From positions 248,001-312,000 of the forward strand of contig NW_027488709.1 in the NCBI RefSeq assembly GCF_050948215.1: a DNA stretch of 64,000 nt, given 5' to 3'. The notes beneath the pieces were generated by a model. That model saw only the letters and a program-made list of their open reading frames with translations. It searched no databases and was not told the DNA's origin. The number at the start of each line of letters is the position of its first letter. The stretch's first letter is position 1. Shown piece after piece: positions 56,969-64,000 of this stretch. The translations under genes and the position numbers were made by a program. Origin of the DNA: Halictus rubicundus (lineage: Eukaryota > Arthropoda > Insecta > Hymenoptera > Halictidae).

Positions 56969-57610
56969 TGATAAAGGGCCTAGCCGATTAAGATGGTCAA
57001 AACTGCCCTTAGAGGTTTTTCAATGATTAATGAACCATTCGAAAGCTAACCCAAAAAAACGCCTCTGAACAAAATTTCAACCCCCTATCTTGCCCGTGAG
57101 GGTAGTTACAGGGTAAATTAGATTTCGCGCTTTTCCGCGCATTTCCCACACTCTGATGCTTCCTAAAATTCTGAAAAAAATGTGACATATTTTGGATTCT
57201 AAGACAGATTTTTGAGAATTTTTTCAGATTTTTTTCTTGCAAACTGTGGTCGTAAAAAATGAAAAACCTCAAAAAAATCGGAAAAATGTACATTTCTCAA
57301 AAATATGAAAACATGCTATTTTGCTGTTTAGTGCCCCGATAAAGTACCATAACAGGCAGTGTCCTCAATTTTTTTTTAGATTTTTTCTTGTGGGCACTTT
57401 TTGTCCAGACAAGAAAAACCGAATTTTTTCGCCGTTTCTGCTATTAGGAGGAAAGTTACACTTGTTGGTTTTATCGCAGGTATATATTAAGTCATTTTAA
57501 ACATTATTACATTGAAACAAGTAAGTGTTTGACCTAAGAAATGTTTTAAGAGAAAAAATGGATTGTATTTTGTGCGGTATATACCAGAATGTTCGGAACG
57601 TTTACAACAT
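56969..57610. other. AT-rich DNA, nothing assigned
   Basis: There are many poly(A) and poly(T) runs and no supported coding sequence. It may be a decayed noncoding element, given a conserved-looking GATTAAGATGGTCAAAACTG start directly after the satellite. Confidence 0.35.
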
Positions 57611-57681
57611 CGCCGGTTGGCACAGCGGTTAGGGCGTCGGGCTACGGAGCCTATACGCTGGGGTTCGATTCCCGTCGGTGG
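57611..57681 (+). tRNA. tRNA-Arg(ACG)-like gene or pseudogene
   Basis: A perfect A box (TGGCACAGCGG, 57618-57628) and a perfect B box (GGTTCGATTCC, 57662-57672) are correctly ordered. The anticodon loop reads CTACGGA, as in tRNA-Arg(ACG). The acceptor arms CGCCGGT / GTCGGTG pair fully if three G-U pairs are allowed. However the anticodon stem has two mismatches and the T-stem is about two bases short, so it is probably a pseudogene or the head of a SINE rather than a working tRNA. Confidence 0.45.
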
Positions 57682-57686
57682 GAAAG

Positions 57687-57694
57687 TTTTTTTT
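57687..57694 (+). terminator. T8 Pol III terminator
   Basis: Eight consecutive T begin six bases after the tRNA-like sequence, as required for Pol III termination. Confidence 0.5.
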
Positions 57695-58394
57695 CCATAC
57701 GTCATCTTTATTTTTTCAATTTCTTATATGGTTTATTTATGTGATTTTAACAATATTTTTTTAATGTTTTAAAAATATGTAATAGGTTATCTCTATTCTT
57801 CTTTTAGGTTAGAATGAGGCTCAATTGCGTTTCTCTGTAGAACAAAAGAGTTTTATTTACACTATGTACAACATGATTGGTTTTCCATTAATCCTACCTG
57901 TAGAACAAAAGAGAAACAACATTTAAAGCTCCTATTCCAATTTCTATTTCTCCTCTTTTAGTTTTTAATTTTTACTGTGCTTCCACTGTGATTCTCACGT
58001 TCTCCTTTTATTCTTCTCTCGCTCCCTCTCACGTCGGTAACACAGATTCCAATCGTAAGAGAAGCGACGACACTTTCATACTTGTGTCGCGGTTTTCTTT
58101 ACAAATATTGAGGTAACATTTTTAACTAAAATACATACAAAAATAGTTTTGCAGTATCTATTATTTCCTCGATTCTCTAATTGTATATGTTCATCAGTGC
58201 GGTCCTGTTTAACATTGTGAATATTAAAATTCATTAATCTAGTTTCTAAGCCTTGCGTCTTCAGAAATTAGGGAGGAAATAAGAAGAACTCTGAATAAAT
58301 AACACGCAGCAAAGTATTGGTTTTTGTCAAATTGAGAGAAAAGGGCTACATACTACCACTATTTTGAAAGTGAGGTATCAGGTACAAATAAGCC
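57695..58394. other. Intergenic DNA before the LTR element
   Basis: A phrase CTGTAGAACAAAAGAG is present twice (about 57835 and 57899). No gene is supported. Confidence 0.4.
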
Positions 58395-59326
58395 TGTAAC
58401 AGACCTGGCTGCGCCAGGCCTGTTCCTGACCGCACGCGCCCGAATCCGAGCCCCCGAACACGACCGACGGATACCGAGATCCGCCGGTACCCGCGAGCGC
58501 CCCCGCGAGCCCCGCATCATCGAACCGATCTTGGCGGGAACCGGAACCCGCCATGATGCGACACCGGCGCGCCGGATGCGTGACGACACCGGAAAAACCG
58601 GCCGCGAACCGTACCGCACCGCACCCCCTCGCCCGGCAAGACGAGAGAGACGGACCGGAAAACGGTCTCTTTGGTTTTCCGCCGCGATAGCGATCAGTCG
58701 CAGGATCGAACCGTATTTACTAGCCGCCGATATCGACCGCCCGGATACGATCGACCCGCGCTGTTCCGACGCCGAGAAACCGCCCGCCGATTCTCGCGGA
58801 ATACTAGTTTGCCCGCGAATCTTAGAACCGCGAGTGTGCCGAGTTATTCGCGACCCGCGAACACCGATCTACGCCGCTGCGTGCCAGATCACCTGGAGAG
58901 CCGCCCCGAACGCCGAGCGATCGAGGACCGGACCCCGGGTAAGTACCTTACCTTCCCGTTAACCCGATACCTCCGCTCCCGCCCACACACCCACGGAGAG
59001 CGAACCACCCGCAGCCGGCCCCTCGCCGGCCGCCCTGGGGCACGGGCTCTCCGCCCGCCGAAACTACCCTGGTCCGGATACGCCGCCGCGTACGGCCCCG
59101 ACCCCGCCGTAACCTGAGGCACGAACCGCGACCGCCGACCGCCGAAACGCGAAGCCGGGACAGTGACGAACGTTTGAAATACTCGCGTCGTTAATCACCC
59201 GTGCCCGACCGTCCGCGACCCCGCCGTAACCCTCGCGTTATCCTGCGAGAACCCTGGCACGGCGAGCCAAATCCGGCCGCGAGGAATCCGTGGTGACGAG
59301 ATCCGCCGGGAAACGGACTCGTTACA
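58395..59326 (+). repeat. 5' LTR of GC-rich gypsy element (932 bp)
   Basis: The LTR starts TGTAAC and ends GTTACA, a perfect 6-bp inverted terminal pair with the TG...CA rule, and is followed at once by a primer binding site. Its GC content is much higher than the flanking DNA. The partner LTR lies beyond the window. Confidence 0.85.
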
Positions 59327-59344
59327 TGGCGCCCGAACAGGGAC
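59327..59344 (+). other. Primer binding site, tRNA-Lys type
   Basis: TGGCGCCCGAACAGGGAC directly follows the LTR. This is the 18-nt complement of the tRNA-Lys3 3' end used as primer site by lentiviruses and by several insect gypsy elements. Confidence 0.92.
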
Positions 59345-59458
59345 CTGTTTAACCACGTGGGACAGGCTGGATTACGCCCACGTGGGAATTTGTGAGGTTA
59401 AGCGTGCCGCGGAGTGAAGTGAACCGAACCGCGCGTGCGCCACCTAGTGCGAGCCCGC

Positions 59459-59575
59459 CGAAATAGTGCCGGTACACGCGCGCCGCCCAGTGTCGCCCTG
59501 CCGAAATAGTGCCGGTACACGCGCGCCGTCCAGTGTCGCCCGGCCGAAACACTACCGGTACACGCGCGCCGCCTG
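59459..59575 (+). repeat. 43-bp tandem repeat in the element leader
   Basis: Three units beginning CCGAAATAGTGCCGGTACAC (third unit CCGAAACACTACC) are spaced exactly 43 bp apart between the primer site and gag. Confidence 0.85.
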
Positions 59576-59659
59576 CCGCCGCCGCGACGAAGCAGGACCG
59601 CCGATCGAACGTCGGGCGGGCGCGAAAGTTTGAATCACAGCCGGGGGAAACCCACGTGG

Positions 59660-60616
59660 ATGCCCCGAGGGACACCCACGACGAGCCGTACCCGAAGAAA
59701 CGCCGACGGACCACCATCCCCCGAGACACCGGACGACCGGAGACGACGGTGGGCCGACTGCATTAGCCGCCTGACGAACGATCTGTACGCGATAATGGAG
59801 CCCGGCGTACAGACCCGGAAAATGCTGTCCGCCGCCGCGACGGCCCAGAGACCGGACCCGCTCCGCAACATCGACCGGATCCGGAAGAGCGGTTGCACCA
59901 CCGACGGGAAAGACCCGCATGCGTTCCTGGAACGCGTGGAAGACCTCCAGTTGACGTACGGGTTCCCAGACGAGGACATGCTCCGAGCCGCACCGGTAAT
60001 GTTAAGCGGACGAGCGCAGGCCTGGTACCGGAACGAACGGGAGGAAATTGCCACCTGGGACGAGTTCAGGCAGGCATTCCTCCGGGCCCATGCGTCGCCG
60101 CAGACCCGCTCTCAGCACGAGCGTGCCGCCCGGGAAAGGAGACAGCGGGACGACGAGCCGTTCACGGACTTCGTGACGGATATTACCACGCTGATGCGAC
60201 GAGCACAGGTGCCGCCGTCCGAGAGGCTCGACCTGCTACACGAGAACATGCGGACGAAGTTTCAATATTTCATACCCCGGGGATCCGTGCCGGATGTGAG
60301 GACGCTCCGCGAGCGGGCGCAGGAACTCGAGCGTATCGAAGAACGGGAAAGACGGCCGCGCCGAACTCCGACCCACGCCGCCGCGACCGAGCAAGCAACG
60401 CCGACCACGAGCCGCGCTCCGCCGTCGGAACCGTACGACGTCGACACCCACTGCTGGCGGTGCAAACAGCGGGGACACACACGCTTTGAGTGCCGGAACG
60501 CGTACCGGAGATTTTGCTCGCGGTGCGGACGCGACGGAGTGCTAACCCGGGAGTGTCACCCGCCGGGAAACGGAGCACGGGCCCCGTCGCCGAGGAGCGA
60601 GCGCCGGGCCCGCTAG
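59660..60616 (+). CDS. Gypsy Gag polyprotein
   Basis: The first ATG in frame is at 59660; the frame is open a little further upstream without another ATG. The protein has about 318 residues: a basic N-terminus, then a capsid-like retrotransposon-gag domain (HAFLERVEDLQLTYGF, AWYRNEREEIATWDEFRQAF and FTDFVTDITTLMRRA blocks). An Arg-rich linker and a CX2CX4HX4C knuckle (CWRCKQRGHTRFEC) follow. A second, imperfect knuckle (CSRCGRDGVLTREC) has Val at the His position. It forms the particle and packages element RNA. The frame ends with TAG at 60614-60616, overlapping pol, which is read by a -1 shift. No break is seen, so the protein appears intact. Confidence 0.9.
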   Translation: MPRGTPTTSRTRRNADGPPSPETPDDRRRRWADCISRLTNDLYAIMEPGVQTRKMLSAAATAQRPDPLRNIDRIRKSGCTTDGKDPHAFLERVEDLQLTYGFPDEDMLRAAPVMLSGRAQAWYRNEREEIATWDEFRQAFLRAHASPQTRSQHERAARERRQRDDEPFTDFVTDITTLMRRAQVPPSERLDLLHENMRTKFQYFIPRGSVPDVRTLRERAQELERIEERERRPRRTPTHAAATEQATPTTSRAPPSEPYDVDTHCWRCKQRGHTRFECRNAYRRFCSRCGRDGVLTRECHPPGNGARAPSPRSERRAR

Positions 60617-63600
60617 ACGACCTGTCGGAGCAAATCCGATACACGCCGCGTCCCGTGTTATCGGTCCGAATCCTCGGCCGGAGATTCGATGCCCTCCTCG
60701 ACACGGGCTCACAGATATCCTGCGTCAACGAGGACGTCGTGGCCTGGGCGCAGGAGCAAGGGAGATTCCCCGCGGAGCACCGCGCCGGCCTCGTCAACCT
60801 AGCCGACGGAACTGATACGCGTCCGACGGGACGCATCCGCCTGCCGTTTCGAGTCCGACACCGGGAGGAAACAGCCGAGTTCACCGTACTACCGAGGATG
60901 GGGATGCCGGTGCTCCTCGGCATCCACGCCCTCGCCGCCCTGCGCTTGAGGATGGAGCCGCCCGCCGAAATCGCCGCCCGGACCGAGGACTACCACGCCG
61001 AGCCGTGTCTCCAACTAGGACTGCGACCGCTGCCGAAAGACGAGCGAGAAGCGTTCGACCGATTCCTCAACACCGAGCTGGAACGCTTCAACGCCGTGAC
61101 GGGCCGTACGACGCTCATACGGCACCGGATAAAGCTGCTCGACGAGACGCCGGTCAAGCAGCGGTACCGTCCCCGGAACCCGGCCATGCAGGCTATTATC
61201 AACGAAGAGGTCGCGCAGATGTTGCGCGACGGCGTCATCGAGCCGTCCAGCAGCCCGTGGAGTTCGCCTGTCGTCGTTGTGAAGAAGAAGGACGGCCGGC
61301 CGCGATTCTGCGTCGACTTCCGCAAGTTGAACGAACGGTCGGAGAAGGACGCGTATCCGCTGCCGCACATCCAGGCCACATTGGACAAACTGCGAGGGGC
61401 CAGGTTCCTCACGACGCTGGACCTGAAGAACGGATATTGGCAGGTGCCCCTGGAGCCCGCGAGCCGACCGCTTACCGCCTTCACCGTTCCAGGGCTCGGC
61501 CTTTTCCAATTCACGGTGATGCCCTTCGGCCTACACTCCGCGCCCGCGACCTTCCAGCGCCTCCTGGATCGCGTGATCGGCCCGGAGCTCGAGCCGCATG
61601 CGTTCGCCTATCTGGACGACATTATTGTCGTCAGCCGGACCGTGGCCGACCACCGACGCCACCTCCACGACGTTTTCCGACGCCTGTGTGCGGCCGGACT
61701 GAAACTGAACCCGGAAAAGTGCCGATTCTGTGTCGACAGCCTCCGGTATTTAGGCCATATCGTCGACCAGCAGGGCATCCGGACCGACCCGCAGAAAACC
61801 GCAGCCATCGCCCAGATCCCGACGCCGAAAACAATCAAGGACATCCGCAGATTCCACGGGATGGCCTCGTGGTACCGGCGATTCGTCCCGAACTTCGCGG
61901 AGGTCATCGAGCCGTTAACCCGCCTGACCCGCAAAAACGCCAGATGGCAGTGGACCTCCGCTGAGGAAACGGCGTTCCGCACGATGAAGGAACGCCTCGT
62001 AGACGCCCCGGTGCTGGCCTGCCCAGATTTCGAACAGCCGTTCACGCTCCAGACTGATGCCAGCGACTACGGGCTGGGAGTCGTCCTCACGCAGGGCCCT
62101 GAGGACGACGAGAGGGTGATCGCCTATGCCAGCCACACGATGAGCGAGACCGAGCGCAAGTACAGCGCCACCGAGAAGGAGTGTCTCGCCGTGGTCTGGG
62201 GCATCCGGAAGATGCGGCCGTACCTGGAAGGGTACCGCTTCACCGTCATCACCGACCACCAAGCCCTCAGGTGGCTCCGCCAGCTCGACAGCCCGACCGG
62301 CCGCCTGGCGAGATGGGCGTTAGAGCTCCAACAATACGATTTCGATGTACGGTACCGACCCGGAAAACATAACCACGTGGCGGATACGCTGTCCAGAATC
62401 CCGCCGCCGCCCGGAGTGAGCTCGCTCCGACCGCAACAGCGCACCGACACGTGGTACCAGAGGAAACTAGCCGCTGTCCGGACCGACCCAGCCGCCGAAC
62501 CGGAGTTCCAGGTGCGAGAGGGACACCTGTTCAAACGGATCCCGCACCAGCTCGACTACAACGAGCCTGAGCCGAACACAGCCTGGAAACTGTGCGTGCC
62601 GGACGAGGACCGCCCGGCTACCATGGCCAAGTACCACGACGACCCCACGGCCGGTCATCTGGGAGTCGCCAAAACCATCGTACGCCTGGCGCAGCGATTC
62701 TACTGGCCGGGGATGTTCCGGGATGCCGCCCGCTACGTCCGGAACTGCAGGAGATGCCTGCAGTATAAAGTCCCGCCGCACCCGCTACCGGGACAGCTAC
62801 ACGCCAACCCGGGGACCGAACCGTGGCACACCGTCTCCGTCGACCTGATCGGCCCGCTGCCGCGATCCCGACAAGGCCACCGGTGGCTGCTAGTGGCCAT
62901 GGACCGTTTCACCAAATGGGTCGAGCTCACCCCGCTCCGGAAAGCCACCAGTACCGCCGTCGCAGCTGCGATCCAGAGGGAGGTAATCCTGCGACACGGA
63001 GCCCCACAGATTTTGATTTCAGATAACGGCCGTCAGTTCATCGGGGAACCCGTGACCGCTCTGCTGAAAACCGCCGGGACCCAGCACCGCCGGACCCCGC
63101 CGTACGCGCCCCAGTGTAATCCGGTAGAGCGAGCCAACAAGGTCGTGAAGACCATGCTCGCCCAGTACACCGGCAACCGACACAACCGCTGGGACGAGAA
63201 ACTGGACGAAGCCAGATTCGCCATCAACACGGCGTGGCACGAGTCCACAGGGTACAGCCCGGCGTACCTCAATCAAGGACGGGAACTCCGGCCACCAGGA
63301 CCGACCACCACGGGAGGGGCCGCCGCCCCCCCGCAGCAGCGGTGGAAGAACCTCCGAGAGGCCCAGGAACTGGCCCGAGTACACCTGGCCCGGGCGTTCG
63401 ACCGACAGGCCAAATACTACAACCTGCGCCGTCGAGATTGGAGGCCTGCCCTGGGGGACACCGTCTGGAAGAGGGAGCACACGCTGTCCAACAAGGAAGA
63501 AGGCGTCGCCGCCAAACTCGCGCCGAAGTTCAGCGGCCCGTATACCGTCGAGCGCGTCGTGTCGCCGGTCATCGTGGACCTGCGCGACCGGGCTAGGCGA

Positions 63601-64000
63601 TGGCTGCGCCACATCCACGTCCGGGACCTCAAGCCCGCAGCCGGCCCTGCTGACGACCCCGACCACACCCCGGAGGAAAGCGCCGCGCGCGGGCGCCGCC
63701 CCTCCCTCACGGGACCCCCCCGACCACCCACGCCCGCCCCCGCGGACAACCCGGCTCCCAGGCGTCGAGGCCGCCCCCGGAAATTAACCGCCCCCGTTCA
63801 TTTCTGCTCAGGGGGCAACCCAGGACACCACGGCATGGAGGGCCATAGGGGCCTCGCCGACCGGCTCCGCGAGCTCCAGCTCGCCGCCGACCCGCCGACC
63901 ACCGGGGAACGCCGCCGCAGCGACGACCCGATGACCCCGGCCGTCGACCCACCCGCCGAGGAACCGACCTCACGGGACGGCCCAGTGTTGAGGAACTGGG
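60490..64000 (+). CDS. Gypsy Pol: protease, RT, RNase H, integrase (runs off end)
   Basis: The frame, entered by -1 shift near 60571, is open for about 1,170 codons to the window end. Protease: FDALLDTGSQISCV and VLLGIHAL. Reverse transcriptase: VIEPSSSPWSSPVVVVKKKDG, FCVDFRKLN, MPFGLHSAPATF and the catalytic YLDDI. RNase H: QTDASDYGLGV and TDHQALRWL. Integrase: H-H-C-C finger (HDDPTAGHLGV, then CRRC), DDE set (VDLIGPLP, SDNGRQF, NPVERANK), then a GPY/F module (KFSGPYTVERV). About 120 further residues form a Pro/Arg-rich tail with an AT-hook (RRRGRPRK). All catalytic residues are present and no stop or shift is seen, so the element may be recently active. The C-terminus is not in the window. 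Confidence 0.93.
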   Translation, partial: MPERVPEILLAVRTRRSANPGVSPAGKRSTGPVAEERAPGPLDDLSEQIRYTPRPVLSVRILGRRFDALLDTGSQISCVNEDVVAWAQEQGRFPAEHRAGLVNLADGTDTRPTGRIRLPFRVRHREETAEFTVLPRMGMPVLLGIHALAALRLRMEPPAEIAARTEDYHAEPCLQLGLRPLPKDEREAFDRFLNTELERFNAVTGRTTLIRHRIKLLDETPVKQRYRPRNPAMQAIINEEVAQMLRDGVIEPSSSPWSSPVVVVKKKDGRPRFCVDFRKLNERSEKDAYPLPHIQATLDKLRGARFLTTLDLKNGYWQVPLEPASRPLTAFTVPGLGLFQFTVMPFGLHSAPATFQRLLDRVIGPELEPHAFAYLDDIIVVSRTVADHRRHLHDVFRRLCAAGLKLNPEKCRFCVDSLRYLGHIVDQQGIRTDPQKTAAIAQIPTPKTIKDIRRFHGMASWYRRFVPNFAEVIEPLTRLTRKNARWQWTSAEETAFRTMKERLVDAPVLACPDFEQPFTLQTDASDYGLGVVLTQGPEDDERVIAYASHTMSETERKYSATEKECLAVVWGIRKMRPYLEGYRFTVITDHQALRWLRQLDSPTGRLARWALELQQYDFDVRYRPGKHNHVADTLSRIPPPPGVSSLRPQQRTDTWYQRKLAAVRTDPAAEPEFQVREGHLFKRIPHQLDYNEPEPNTAWKLCVPDEDRPATMAKYHDDPTAGHLGVAKTIVRLAQRFYWPGMFRDAARYVRNCRRCLQYKVPPHPLPGQLHANPGTEPWHTVSVDLIGPLPRSRQGHRWLLVAMDRFTKWVELTPLRKATSTAVAAAIQREVILRHGAPQILISDNGRQFIGEPVTALLKTAGTQHRRTPPYAPQCNPVERANKVVKTMLAQYTGNRHNRWDEKLDEARFAINTAWHESTGYSPAYLNQGRELRPPGPTTTGGAAAPPQQRWKNLREAQELARVHLARAFDRQAKYYNLRRRDWRPALGDTVWKREHTLSNKEEGVAAKLAPKFSGPYTVERVVSPVIVDLRDRARRWLRHIHVRDLKPAAGPADDPDHTPEESAARGRRPSLTGPPRPPTPAPADNPAPRRRGRPRKLTAPVHFCSGGNPGHHGMEGHRGLADRLRELQLAADPPTTGERRRSDDPMTPAVDPPAEEPTSRDGPVLRNW
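60565..60612 (+). promoter_or_regulatory. -1 ribosomal frameshift signal for Gag-Pol
   Basis: The heptamer GGGAAAC (60565-60571) is in the correct phase (G GGA AAC in the Gag frame). Six bases further a perfect 7-bp stem forms between CGGGCCC (60578-60584) and GGGCCCG (60606-60612). The pol frame is open through this point from 60490, so slippage joins Gag to Pol before the Gag stop. Confidence 0.85.

Noticed and set aside
61005..61964. A 319-codon plus-strand frame and several minus-strand frames over pol
   Set aside because: They overlap the reverse transcriptase and integrase coding frame and are composition shadows of a GC-rich gene.

Overview
This window reads as eukaryotic, repeat-dominated DNA, most likely from an insect. 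A hymenopteran such as an ant is my best guess, from the style of the Ty3/gypsy, copia and hAT-like fragments and the many short inverted-repeat elements; this is inference, because nothing in the window is diagnostic of a species. I found no convincing single-copy host gene. Almost everything is a transposable element, a nested insertion or a tandem repeat.

Layout. 0-2 kb: end of a hAT-type transposase fragment, a 15/31-bp minisatellite, seven TTAGGG-like hexamers, and a GC-rich poly(A) retroelement on the minus strand that is itself interrupted by a 256-bp insertion. 2.8-5.5 kb: decayed gag-protease of a minus-strand gypsy element. 5.6-7.1 kb: a 1.48-kb terminal-inverted-repeat element flanked by TA. 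7.7-12.3 kb: a minus-strand gypsy element with two 271-bp LTRs and a 4-bp target duplication, whose gag is deleted. 12.4-13.1 kb: another decayed gypsy protease. 15.1-18.2 kb: a minus-strand copia element lacking reverse transcriptase. 18.4-24.5 kb: foldback elements, a solo LTR with a perfect 5-bp target duplication, and sequence I cannot assign.

24.5-53.9 kb is the centre of the window. It is a roughly 29-kb higher-order array of 18 cassettes. Each cassette is a 0.67-0.84-kb spacer (with a TATA-like motif and a well-placed ATG) followed by a run of 98/99-bp monomers. Every monomer contains four small hairpins with 4-nt loops, and the variants change both sides of a stem together, as expected if the folded form matters. 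Spacer hairpins also vary in pairing-preserving ways. The array is followed by a different three-copy hairpin-bearing repeat, a 48-bp repeat, a second copy of the GC-rich retroelement with a 13-bp target duplication, and a six-copy 187-bp satellite. The array could be a structured noncoding-RNA locus, a satellite whose hairpins drive its own expansion, or both; sequence alone cannot decide.

57-64 kb: a tRNA-Arg-like sequence with Pol III boxes and a T8 terminator, then the 5' two thirds of a GC-rich, apparently intact plus-strand gypsy element: LTR, tRNA-Lys-type primer binding site, leader with 43-bp repeats, gag, a textbook -1 frameshift signal, and pol running off the window end.

The gene content is mobile-element Gag, protease, reverse transcriptase, RNase H and integrase. 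The four left-hand LTR elements all lie on the minus strand, so any plus-strand transcript of that side would be antisense to all of them.
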